Source: Candidatus Saganbacteria bacterium
GTDB lineage: Bacteria; Margulisbacteria; WOR-1; O2-12-FULL-45-9; XYB2-FULL-48-7
DNA length: 46,572 nt
Reading direction: 5' to 3'
Assembly: GCA_016939335.1 (NCBI GenBank)
Contig: JAFGHC010000037.1
Location: 1-46,572, forward strand
Below the pieces are notes generated by a model. It did no database searches and was not told the origin of the DNA. It worked only from the letters and a program-made list of their open reading frames with translations. This document shows positions 18,553 through 29,572 of the stretch, piece by piece (the stretch's first letter is position 1; each line of letters begins with the position of its first letter). The translations under genes were made by a program, and so were the position numbers.

Positions 18553-18582
18553 AGTTAAATAAATCGCGGGGGTTTCATCGGG

Positions 18583-19740
18583 ATGAAAATAGAACATTTT
18601 AACGAAATGCTGGAAGAGATCCAGCGCGAACGCGGCATTTCCAAGGACGGCCTGGTCAGTGCGATCAAGGCCTCGTTCCTCTCGGCCGTCAAAAAGAAAT
18701 TTGCCGAGGGGGAGAACCTGGAGTGCCGGATCAGCGACGAGGGGGAGGTCCGGATCTTCCGCGTCCTGGAGGACAAAGAAGAGGACGTGACGCCGCATGA
18801 CTTCGGGCGCTTTGCCGCCCAGACCGCCAAGCAGGTCATCATCCAGCGGCTGCGCGAGGCGGAAAAGACCGAATCGTTCGATGAATATGCCAAGAAACAG
18901 GGTGAACTGGTGACGGGGATCGTCCAGCGCCGGGAATTCGGCGGTTACCTGGTCAATCTGGGGCGGCTGGAAACGATACTGACCCAGGCGGAGCAGATCC
19001 CGGGCGAGCTGCTGCGCGAGAAAGACCACGTCAAATTTTACGTTGTCGAGGTCAAGAAAACGTCCAAAGGCCCGCTGGTGATCATCTCCCGCTCCCATCC
19101 GAACCTGGTCAGGAAGCTGTTCGAGATGGAGGTGCCGGAGCTAAAGGAAGGGGTGCTGGAGATCAAGGCGCTGGCCCGCGAACCGGGCAAACGGACCAAG
19201 ATCGCCATTCTTTCCCGTGACCAGAACGTGGGAGCGGTCGGCGCCTGCGTCGGCCACATGGGCCAGCGGATCCAGAACATTATCCGCGAGCTCGGCCAGG
19301 AGCGGATCGATATCGTGGAGTGGAACGATAAGCCGAAAACGTATATCGCCAACGCCCTAAGCCCGGCCAAAGTGCAGAAGATCGAGTTGAACGAAACGGA
19401 CAAGACCGCCAGGGTCTGGGTGGCGGAAAAAGAGCTGTCGCTGGCGATCGGCAAAGAGGGGCAGAATGTCCGGCTGGCGGTCAAGCTGACCGGCTGGAAG
19501 ATCGACCTTATGTCCGACGAGGCGGAGAAGAAGAACGAGGCCAAGCCGATCAGCAAGGTCAAGGTCCATGAGCTGGCCAAAGAGCTTGACCTGGCCAGCA
19601 GCGAGTTGATCGCCAAGCTGCGCACAATGGGCTATTCGGTCAAAGCGGCCAATTCGTCAGTCCCCCAGGAGGCGCTGGAAAAGCTGCGGCCGGCCAAAGA
19701 AGAAGAAGCTAAACCGGAGACGGAAGAAAGTAAAAATTAA
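18583..19740 (+). CDS. nusA: Transcription termination/antitermination protein NusA with C-terminal IF2_N-like domain
   Basis: S1/KH regions (IAILSRDQNVGAVGACVGHMGQRIQNIIRELGQERIDIVEW; LSLAIGKEGQNVRLAVKLTGWKIDL) followed by KVKVHELAKELDLASSELIAKLRTMGYSVKAANSSV. Confidence 0.95.
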   Translation: MKIEHFNEMLEEIQRERGISKDGLVSAIKASFLSAVKKKFAEGENLECRISDEGEVRIFRVLEDKEEDVTPHDFGRFAAQTAKQVIIQRLREAEKTESFDEYAKKQGELVTGIVQRREFGGYLVNLGRLETILTQAEQIPGELLREKDHVKFYVVEVKKTSKGPLVIISRSHPNLVRKLFEMEVPELKEGVLEIKALAREPGKRTKIAILSRDQNVGAVGACVGHMGQRIQNIIRELGQERIDIVEWNDKPKTYIANALSPAKVQKIELNETDKTARVWVAEKELSLAIGKEGQNVRLAVKLTGWKIDLMSDEAEKKNEAKPISKVKVHELAKELDLASSELIAKLRTMGYSVKAANSSVPQEALEKLRPAKEEEAKPETEESKN

Positions 19741-19842
19741 AAAGGAAAAAGGTAAAAACAAAACAGGCCAAAAAAGACAAAAAGGCCCTTTTTGAATCTT
19801 GATTTGTCCCGGTCTTTTACTTTTTACTTTTAGATTTTTATA
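19729..19842. repeat. Inverted word repeat with inner hairpin between nusA and infB; includes the nusA stop
   Basis: AGTAAAAATTAAAAAGGAAAAAGGTAAAAAC facing GTCTTTTACTTTTTACTTTTAGA; inner GGCCAAAAAAGACAAAAAGGCCCTTTTT. Confidence 0.6.
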
Positions 19843-19876
19843 AATTACATAAATTAATTGCAAGCGAAGGGATAAC

Positions 19877-21928
19877 ATGGCAAAAACAAAGGTTAGTGAA
19901 CTGGCCAAAAAGCTGAAACTGCCGGCCAAAGAATTGCTGGCCGCGCTGAAGGACCTTGGCGTGGCGGCCAAGACCGCCGCTTCGTCGGTCGATGAGGAAA
20001 CCGCGAAAGTCGTCAGTGAATTGCTGAAACCGAAGGCCGAAGTCAAAGCCAAGCCAGCCCCGGCCAAGGCCGGGACCGAAGAAAACCCGAAACCGGAAGC
20101 AAAACCGGCCAAAGCGGAAGTGAAACCAGCGGCAGTTGTTCCGCCGCCGCCGCCACCACCACCGCCTCCTCCCAAAGAAGTAAAGTCGTCCGTCCCGGTG
20201 ATCGAGACCGGCGATATCTCGGTCAAGGAACTGGCGGAAAAAGTTCAGGTCAAGCCCTCCGACCTGATCAAAGAGCTGATGCGCAAAGGGATCCTGGCGA
20301 CGATGAACCAGCGGATCGCCGCTGAGGTCGCCAAGGAGGTGGCAGCCACCCTGGGCAAAGAGATCGCGCTCCGGACCGAAAAGCCGGCCGCCGCCGCCCA
20401 GCATGACCTCAAGATCGAAAAGCGGGCGCTGCGCCCGCCGGTCGTCACCGTCATGGGCCACGTTGACCACGGCAAGACCAAGCTGCTCGACGCGATCCGC
20501 AAGACCAAAGTGGCGGAAAAGGAGGCCGGCGGCATCACCCAGCACATCGGCGCCTACCAGGTGACGGTGAACGGCCGCAAGGTAACCTTCCTCGATACGC
20601 CCGGCCACGAAGCGTTCACCTCGCTGCGCGCCCGCGGCGCCAAAGTGACCGATATCGTCGTGCTGGTCGTGGCGGCCGACGACGGCGTCAAGCCGCAGAC
20701 GATCGAAGCGATCGACCACGCCCGGGCGGCCGGCGTGCCGATCATCGTGGCGATCAATAAGATCGACAAACCGGAAGCCAATAAAGACCGGGTGATGACC
20801 CAGCTGACGGAACTCGGCCTGCAGGCGGAAGAATGGGGCGGCCAGACCGTCACCGTGCCGGTCTCCGCCAAGCAGGGGACCGGCATCGAAACGCTGCTGG
20901 AAATGATCCTCCTCCTGGCCGACGTTCAGGAGTTGAAAGCCGATCCCCACGCCAACCCGGTCGGGGTGATCATCGAATCGCGCATCGACAAAGGGCGCGG
21001 CGCCGTGGCGACCGTGCTGGTGAAGAACGGGACGCTGGCGATCGGCGACGTCTTTACCTGCGGCGCGACCTACGGCAAGGTGCGCGCGCTCCTGACCGAT
21101 ACCGGCGCGCGCCTGGAAAAGGCCGGTCCGTCCACCCCGGCCGAGGTCCTCGGCTTCATGGAGGTGCCGGTCCCCGGCGACCTGTTCGAGGTCAAGCCGT
21201 CGGAAAAAGAGGCCCGCCTGCTGGCCGAGCAGAAAAAAGAGGCCAGGGCCAAGGTCAGGCGCGGCAAAGTCGTTTCGCTGGAGGATTTCTCGAAGCTGGT
21301 CAAGGAAGGCGAGAACGTCGACCTGAAACTGGTGGTCAAGGCCGACGTGCAGGGCTCGCTCGACGCGATCATCAAATCGCTGAGCGACCTCAAAATCGGC
21401 AACATCGGCGTTCACATTATCCACCGCGGCGTCGGCGGGATCAACGAATCGGACGTGATGCTGGCCAAGGCCTCGGACGCTATCCTGGTCGGCTTCAACG
21501 TCGGTTTCGAGGGCTCGGCCGAGAAATTAGGTTCTGATGAAGCGGTCGAGGTCCGCAAGTACAACATCATCTACAAGCTGATCGACGACGTCAAACTGGC
21601 GATGGAAGGGATGCTGGAGCCCGTCTTTGAAGAGGTGATCACCGGCCACGCCGAGGTCAGGAACCTGTTCAGCTTTTCCAAGGTCGGCACGATCGCCGGC
21701 TGTTACGTGACCGACGGCAAAATGACGCGCGGGGCCGGCCTGCGCCTCTTCCGCAACAAGGAAAAGATCTACGAAGGCAAGCTGGAGTCGCTCAAGCGCT
21801 TTAAGGACGACGTCAAATCGGTGGAGACCAATTTCGAATGCGGCATCGCCATTCCCGGCTACCAGGACTTTAAGGCCGGCGACGTGATCGAGACGTTCGA
21901 AACGCGGGAAAAACCGCGGGGCAAATGA
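19877..21928 (+). CDS. infB: Translation initiation factor IF-2
   Basis: [59 protein letters not shown]. Confidence 0.98.
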   Translation: MAKTKVSELAKKLKLPAKELLAALKDLGVAAKTAASSVDEETAKVVSELLKPKAEVKAKPAPAKAGTEENPKPEAKPAKAEVKPAAVVPPPPPPPPPPPKEVKSSVPVIETGDISVKELAEKVQVKPSDLIKELMRKGILATMNQRIAAEVAKEVAATLGKEIALRTEKPAAAAQHDLKIEKRALRPPVVTVMGHVDHGKTKLLDAIRKTKVAEKEAGGITQHIGAYQVTVNGRKVTFLDTPGHEAFTSLRARGAKVTDIVVLVVAADDGVKPQTIEAIDHARAAGVPIIVAINKIDKPEANKDRVMTQLTELGLQAEEWGGQTVTVPVSAKQGTGIETLLEMILLLADVQELKADPHANPVGVIIESRIDKGRGAVATVLVKNGTLAIGDVFTCGATYGKVRALLTDTGARLEKAGPSTPAEVLGFMEVPVPGDLFEVKPSEKEARLLAEQKKEARAKVRRGKVVSLEDFSKLVKEGENVDLKLVVKADVQGSLDAIIKSLSDLKIGNIGVHIIHRGVGGINESDVMLAKASDAILVGFNVGFEGSAEKLGSDEAVEVRKYNIIYKLIDDVKLAMEGMLEPVFEEVITGHAEVRNLFSFSKVGTIAGCYVTDGKMTRGAGLRLFRNKEKIYEGKLESLKRFKDDVKSVETNFECGIAIPGYQDFKAGDVIETFETREKPRGK

Positions 21929-22305
21929 CGAGACGGGAACGGGTTGGGGAGCTTCTCCTGCGCGAGACCAGCGAGATATTGAGAGAAAAGGTCAACGATC
22001 CCCGCATCGGCTTCGCCAGCCTCACCGCCGTCGAGGTCTCGCCCGACCTGGAGAACGCCGCCGTCTACGTCAGCATCCTGGGCGACGAGCGGCAGAAGCA
22101 GGCGGCGATGAAGGGGCTCTATTCGGCGACCAGATTCATCCGCGGCGAGCTGGGGCGCCGCCTGGAGCTGCGGCTGGTGCCGCAGCTGCGCTTCTACCGC
22201 GACGATTCGCTCGAGCGGGGGAGCCGGGTGCTGGGTCTGATCAACAAGCTGGAGCAAGATGAAAAAGTCGTGCGGCGAAATAAAAAACGCGCTAAAAAAC
22301 GCTAA
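21925..22305 (+). CDS. rbfA: Ribosome-binding factor A
   Basis: RVGELLLRETSEILREKVNDPRIGFASLTAVEVSPDLENAAVYVSILG; ATGA overlap with infB. Confidence 0.93.
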   Translation: MTRRERVGELLLRETSEILREKVNDPRIGFASLTAVEVSPDLENAAVYVSILGDERQKQAAMKGLYSATRFIRGELGRRLELRLVPQLRFYRDDSLERGSRVLGLINKLEQDEKVVRRNKKRAKKR

Positions 22306-23236
22306 GACGGCGCTGATCGCCACCCACGTCGATCCTGACGGCGACGCCATCGGTTCGGCGCTGGCGCTGGGGATGGTCCTCGAGCAGCTCGGCATCCGCA
22401 CCGCCTATTACTGCCAGGACTCGGTCCCCCAGATCTACCGTTTTCTCCCCGGCGCGGACAAGATCAAGCGGGAGGTCAAGGATTTCAACCGCTTTGACGT
22501 GGCCTGCGTGGTCGATGCTTCCGACCTGGCGCGCGTCGGCGGCCGGCTGGACCTGAAACAGTGCGCCCCGCTGATCATCAATCTCGACCACCATCCGGAC
22601 AATACCCTGTTCGGCGACGTCAACTGCGTCAAGCAGTCGTCCTGCGTCGGCGAACTGATCTATGACCTGGCCGTCCTGTTCAAGATCAAAGTGGACAAAA
22701 AAATGGCCGACTGCCTCTACACTTCGATCATCACCGACACCGGCAATTTCCGCTACGACAATACGACCGTCAAGACGTTCCTGATCGCGGCCGAGCTGCT
22801 CAAGGCCGGCGTCGACCCGCACGAGCTGACCACCCGCATTTACGACAATAAATCGGTGCCGGCGGTGCGCATCGCCGCGCGCGCGCTGTCGGGCGTTAAA
22901 TTTTCCGGGGACCGGCAGGTCGGCTGGTCGGTCGTGACCGAAGGGATGATGGAAGAAGTCGGCGCCAAATCGGAGGACGTGGTCGGCATTGTCGACGCCA
23001 TCCGCGCGATCGAGGGGGTGGAAGTGGCGGTCTTCTTCCGGGAAGAAAAGGGGAAGGTCAAGATAAACTTCCGCTCCAAAGACCGGGTCAATGTCTCGGA
23101 ACTGGCGCGGCGCTTCGGCGGGGGCGGGCATCTCAAGGCGGCCGGCGCCGTGGTCAGCGGCGAGATAGCCGAAGTCGAACTGAACGTGACGCGCGATATC
23201 ATCAAGCACCTCAAAGCGCTCAAATTCCTGGTGTGA
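22259..23236 (+). CDS. nrnA: DHH/DHHA1 phosphoesterase (NrnA-like)
   Basis: THVDPDGDAIGSALALGMVLEQLG; NLDHHPDNTLFGDVN; GGGGHLKAAGAVV. Confidence 0.9.
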   Translation: MKKSCGEIKNALKNAKTALIATHVDPDGDAIGSALALGMVLEQLGIRTAYYCQDSVPQIYRFLPGADKIKREVKDFNRFDVACVVDASDLARVGGRLDLKQCAPLIINLDHHPDNTLFGDVNCVKQSSCVGELIYDLAVLFKIKVDKKMADCLYTSIITDTGNFRYDNTTVKTFLIAAELLKAGVDPHELTTRIYDNKSVPAVRIAARALSGVKFSGDRQVGWSVVTEGMMEEVGAKSEDVVGIVDAIRAIEGVEVAVFFREEKGKVKINFRSKDRVNVSELARRFGGGGHLKAAGAVVSGEIAEVELNVTRDIIKHLKALKFLV

Positions 23237-23333
23237 CCATGGACGGACTGGGGAGGGCGGGGAACCCCACACTGAAGTGTGGGGAATAACGGAATAATTC
23301 CCCAGACTTTAGTCTGGGGACCAAGAAAACAAA

Positions 23334-23347
<14 letters not shown>
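23234..23347. repeat. Paired-hairpin element bounded by a 13 bp direct repeat
   Basis: TGACCATGGACGG at 23234-23246 and 23335-23347; hairpins CCCCACACT-GA-AGTGTGGGG (23265-23284) and CCCCAGACT-TT-AGTCTGGGG (23300-23319). Confidence 0.88.
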
Positions 23348-26022
<2,675 letters not shown>

Positions 26023-26043
26023 GGACAGGGCTCGTCCCTGTCC
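26023..26043. repeat. Hairpin directly after ligA stop, abutting GTAG
   Basis: GTAG-GGACAGGG-CTCGT-CCCTGTCC; GTAG spans the ligA stop codon. Confidence 0.75.
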
Positions 26044-26107
26044 GGCCTGCGGACGGGAACCGAACGCCGCGGTCCTAAAAGTGATAGGACATTACACCGG
26101 AAAATGC

Positions 26108-26136
26108 TTGACATAATATAGGACATATGGTATAGT
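26108..26136 (+). promoter_or_regulatory. Promoter of the fic gene
   Basis: TTGACA-N17-TATAGT, with ATAGGACAT at 26084-26092 and 26118-26126. Confidence 0.75.
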
Positions 26137-26198
26137 AACTGATGCTTAATTGGCTACTAAATGGTATATAGGTTAATGGGGTGGCTCTTCATATTAAC

Positions 26199-27107
26199 AT
26201 GAAAAAGATCATTATAAATGATAAAGATAAGTTAGAAAAACTGATCGCCGAAGCCGGTTTCAGCCGCTCGGAACTTGCCGGCCGGCTGGCAACCAGCTAT
26301 AAAACCGTTTATCGCTGGTTGGATTTGGCTGTGAAGCCGAGGGAGCGCCAAGCGAGGGAAATCGACCAGTTATTTAAGGAATATATTGATTTGAGCGGGC
26401 TGGTCGAGCAAATTAGGAAGCAAGTATCAGACCCGATAAAATACTTAAAACATCATTCGGCGATCAGGGAAAAGTTCTTTTTATCGATGACTTATAACTC
26501 CAATGGCATCGAAGGCAGCCGGATGACTCTCAAAGAGACGGAACTGGCGATCGAGGGCAAGCCGGTGCGCGGTAAAGAATTATTTGAAGTCCTGGAAGCG
26601 GTCAATCATCATAACGCCCTCCTTTATCTGCTTGAAGAGATAAAGCCAAATTTTAAGATTACCGAAGAATATATTTTGAAGCTCCATTCGATAGTTATGT
26701 ATAACTTTAACAACAAATTGCCTGGGAAATATCGCACCGCTTACGTTAATTTAACTAATACTGAAAAGAAGCTCCCTTCCGCGCAAGAAGTTCCGGCTAA
26801 AATGCGGGCTTTTATTAAGGATGTCAATAATTACCGTGGCGGCAGATCGATCAAGAAGATAGCCGAAGATCATTATGAATTTGAGGCTATTCATCCGTTT
26901 TTTGACGGCAACGGCCGGGTGGGTCGGCTGATCATGTTGACCCAGCTTTTGAGCCGCGGCTATCCGCCGGCCGTTTTGACGGTCGAAGATCGCTATAAGT
27001 ATTATCTGGCTTTAGGCAAAGGAGATCTGGGTGATTTCAAAAATCTGACCCAGATGGTTTGCGACAGCATTATCAAGGGTTATAACACGCTGTTCGCGAG
27101 GGAGTGA
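26199..27107 (+). CDS. fic: Fic family protein with N-terminal HTH
   Basis: HPFFDGNGRVGRLIM active-site motif; SNGIEG inhibitory-type motif; N-terminal SRSELAGRLATSYKTVYRWL HTH. ORF can extend to a GTG at 26181. Confidence 0.92.
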   Translation: MKKIIINDKDKLEKLIAEAGFSRSELAGRLATSYKTVYRWLDLAVKPRERQAREIDQLFKEYIDLSGLVEQIRKQVSDPIKYLKHHSAIREKFFLSMTYNSNGIEGSRMTLKETELAIEGKPVRGKELFEVLEAVNHHNALLYLLEEIKPNFKITEEYILKLHSIVMYNFNNKLPGKYRTAYVNLTNTEKKLPSAQEVPAKMRAFIKDVNNYRGGRSIKKIAEDHYEFEAIHPFFDGNGRVGRLIMLTQLLSRGYPPAVLTVEDRYKYYLALGKGDLGDFKNLTQMVCDSIIKGYNTLFARE

Positions 27108-27108
27108 G

Positions 27109-27159
27109 ATGGAGAGACTGACGGAAGATGAGTTTGTGAAGATGGTAGGGAAAAAGTAG
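27109..27159 (+). pseudogene. Diverged copy of the ligA 3' end (MERLTEDEFVKMVGKK*)
   Basis: 42 nt at 27118-27159 match ligA 25981-26022 at about 33/42 positions; peptide LTEDEFVKMVGKK vs [13 protein letters not shown]. Confidence 0.8.
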
Positions 27160-27182
27160 CGGCGGTCTTCAGACCGCCATTC
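27155..27182. repeat. REP-like hairpin, 30 bp family also found inside mutS
   Basis: AAGTAGCGGCGGTCTTCAGACCGCCATTCC; reverse complement of mutS 35471-35500 differs at 2 positions. Confidence 0.8.
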
Positions 27183-27194
27183 CTGGCGTCGGTC

Positions 27195-27244
27195 GGAAAC
27201 CTACGACCTGCCTGCCGGCAGGCAGGCTAAACGTCGCGGTTTCC
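27195..27244. repeat. REP-like bulged hairpin with a second palindrome nested in its loop
   Basis: GGAAACC-T-ACGAC-[CTGCCTGCCGGCAGGCAG]-GCTAAAC-GTCGC-GGTTTCC. Confidence 0.75.
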
Positions 27245-27299
27245 TAAGAATTATTGCTAAAATAACGCGAATAATGTGTGAATAAGAGGATGTCTTTTG

Positions 27300-28310
27300 A
27301 TGAAAATTAAGCTTGTTAGCGAATGTCTGAGAATAGATAGCGCCAATGCTAAGGCAATGATAGAGGGCGTTATCAAAAATGGTAAGATTATTCATCAATG
27401 TATTTATTGTTTAGCGAAGCCAAAGAAATTTCCTAAATTGATAACCCTTGAGAGCAGCCCAACTAAATATACCTTGAGCCGGATCGGGCAAGATCTGAGG
27501 AGCGATGATTATAAGATGCCTTTTAAATACGTTGCTTGCTTAGAGAAGGAATACTTCATAAAAAACGATATCCATTTATGGAATATAGTGTGTAAAAATG
27601 GATTATTTGATATATGGGAGCCCGAAGCCCCATATCAACGCTATAAAGGGTCGAAACTGCATCCAAAAGGTTTTAATATTGCTCTGCTAAGAATATATGA
27701 GATAGATAGAGTATTTACTGATGATGACATCAGAAAGACCGTGTTTTTTCATCATATAAAAAGCGATGATTTGCTTGTTGAATTAGTGCATCCGCTTGTC
27801 AGTGATGAGGAATTTCAAAATACGAAGTCATTGCTAGAAAAATCTATTATGGGTTATGAAACTACGCCTATTGGGCCATCGGCATCTCCGAGAAACAATG
27901 GCGTGCGTGTCACCCACCGGTCGGGTGGGAATATCTTGACTAAAGGAATAAGGGAGCGGGAACTTGAAAACTTCCTTTGTGAAAGGCCGCAACTAATAGA
28001 AGATGGTTTAATACTTATGAAAAGACAATATGGAATACTAATCGACGGCCGACCACGACGAATAGATATGTTGTGCAAAGACAAGAATGAAAATCTAGTC
28101 GTGGTTGAATTAAAGAAATACAATGCTCCAAGCTATTCAATAATAGATCAAATTGCAACATATATGGGGTGCATCGAAAATGACCAAGCGAATCAAGGCC
28201 AAACAGTACGGGGAATTATCGTTGTTGGAAAAGCAGATGAAGGCCTAAAGTATGCTGTTAAGGTAATACCACATTTAACGGTTAAAGAGTTTCAAGTAAC
28301 GATAAAATGA
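27300..28310 (+). CDS. Two-domain protein: unknown N-terminus plus DUF91/NucS-like PD-(D/E)XK nuclease C-terminus
   Basis: ERELENFLCERPQLIEDGLILMKRQYGILIDGRPRRIDMLCKDKNENLVVVELKKYNAPSYSIIDQIATYM. Confidence 0.8.
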   Translation: MKIKLVSECLRIDSANAKAMIEGVIKNGKIIHQCIYCLAKPKKFPKLITLESSPTKYTLSRIGQDLRSDDYKMPFKYVACLEKEYFIKNDIHLWNIVCKNGLFDIWEPEAPYQRYKGSKLHPKGFNIALLRIYEIDRVFTDDDIRKTVFFHHIKSDDLLVELVHPLVSDEEFQNTKSLLEKSIMGYETTPIGPSASPRNNGVRVTHRSGGNILTKGIRERELENFLCERPQLIEDGLILMKRQYGILIDGRPRRIDMLCKDKNENLVVVELKKYNAPSYSIIDQIATYMGCIENDQANQGQTVRGIIVVGKADEGLKYAVKVIPHLTVKEFQVTIK

Positions 28311-28405
28311 TGGAATATGCCGTGGACTATGAAAGACGAATCTAACGGACTTTTGTTTTTCGTTTAATTAAGCCAGTCCCAAAAAATAGGGGGGCAGGGG
28401 TTGCC

Positions 28406-28500
28406 ATACAATTGAAGCGAAAGACCAAGAAGCATTAGATAAGACGATTGAGTACATTAATGACCAGACAATCGATAGCATTGATAAGAGAGTTTTGCGA
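28406..28500 (+). pseudogene. Possible decayed gene fragment interrupted by REP-like hairpins
   Basis: Frame reads IEAKDQEALDKTIEYINDQTIDSIDKRVLR with no upstream start, running into hairpins. Confidence 0.35.
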
Positions 28501-28588
28501 GGCAGGAAACCGCGAAGTTCATTCGCCGGTTTCCTGCCAGAGAAACAGCCGGATGGAAACCGAGACGTTCAGTCTCAGGTTTCCATCC
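28501..28588. repeat. Two REP-like bulged hairpins with GTTCA loops
   Basis: GGCAGGAAACC-GCGAA-GTTCA-TTCGC-C-GGTTTCCTGCC (28501-28538) and GGATGGAAACC-GAGAC-GTTCA-GTCTC-A-GGTTTCCATCC (28551-28588). Confidence 0.9.
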
Positions 28589-28683
28589 GTCATAGCCTTG
28601 AGTGGGACGTCAGTCTCAGATTTCCGTTCCTTGGAGCCATAACGCTTGTTTCATATTTCTTACTGTTATAGAATGACTTTACC

Positions 28684-29442
28684 ATGCGCGACGTCAAAAC
28701 GATCCTGAAGCTGGTCCGCAATCTATTGGATAAGCGCTCCGCCCGGAGAAAAGAAGGGCGGTTCGTCGTTGAGGGGCCGCATTTGGTCGAAGAAGCGGGC
28801 GACCGGATCGAATGCCTGCTTTATTCTGAACACCTCCCCGAGGTCAAGAAGCTGGAAGAGAAAGGGGTCCCTTCCTATAAGATCTCCCGCCGGCAGTTCG
28901 AGGAGTTTTCCGGGGTCGAGACGCCGCAGGGGGTCCTGGGCGTTGCCCGGCAGTTTGAGTACCAGTTCCGCGAGGTTTTGCGGGCCGATAAAACACTGGT
29001 CGTCTTTTGTCTGGGCGTGCAGGACCCGGGCAACCTCGGCACGATCATCCGCTCGGCCGACGCGTTCGGCGCGACGGGCGTCATCCTCTCGAAAGGGACC
29101 GTCGACCTTTATAACCCCAAAGTCGTCCGCTCGACGATGGGTTCGCTTTTCCATCTGCCGATCGTGATGACCGAGGACGAGGAAGAGACGATCAAATACC
29201 TGAAGGAACATAAGGTTAAAATAGTCGCGGCTGACGGGTCGGCCAGGCAGGACATTTCAGTTACCGACCTGAAAGGGGCGGTGGCGATCATGATCGGCAA
29301 CGAGGGGGCCGGGCTGGCGAAAGAAGTGAAAAAGCTGGCTGACGAAAAAGCCCGCATCCCGATGGCGGGCAAGGCGGAATCGCTCAATGTTGGGATAGCC
29401 GCTTCTGTGCTATTATACGAAGCGTTAAGACAACGTGCTTAG
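28684..29442 (+). CDS. TrmH/SpoU family RNA 2'-O-methyltransferase
   Basis: KEGRFVVEGPHLVEEA; VQDPGNLGTIIRSADAFGATGVIL; MIGNEGAGLAKEV; AESLNVGIAASVLLYEA. Confidence 0.93.
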   Translation: MRDVKTILKLVRNLLDKRSARRKEGRFVVEGPHLVEEAGDRIECLLYSEHLPEVKKLEEKGVPSYKISRRQFEEFSGVETPQGVLGVARQFEYQFREVLRADKTLVVFCLGVQDPGNLGTIIRSADAFGATGVILSKGTVDLYNPKVVRSTMGSLFHLPIVMTEDEEETIKYLKEHKVKIVAADGSARQDISVTDLKGAVAIMIGNEGAGLAKEVKKLADEKARIPMAGKAESLNVGIAASVLLYEALRQRA

Positions 29443-29526
29443 TGCCCTTCGTGCCTTTGTGCCTTCGTGGTAAAATCTTAAAGGGATTAACCACTAAGGC
29501 ACGAAGACACTAAGATCACAAAGAGG
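29435..29526. repeat. Inverted word repeat at trmH 3' end
   Basis: CTTAGTGCCCTTCGTGCCTTTGTGCCTTCGTGG facing CCACTAAGGCACGAAGACACTAAGATCACAAAG. Confidence 0.8.
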
Positions 29527-29572
29527 TCATGTTTTAGGCTAACGCCACCCAGACCGGAAAGGGCGGCTTTTT

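Noticed and set aside
19838-21424. 528 aa minus-strand ORF opposite infB
   Set aside because: Shadow ORF of infB; low complexity and no recognisable protein.
28448-28642. 64 aa ORF upstream of trmH
   Set aside because: Mostly translation of REP-like hairpins.
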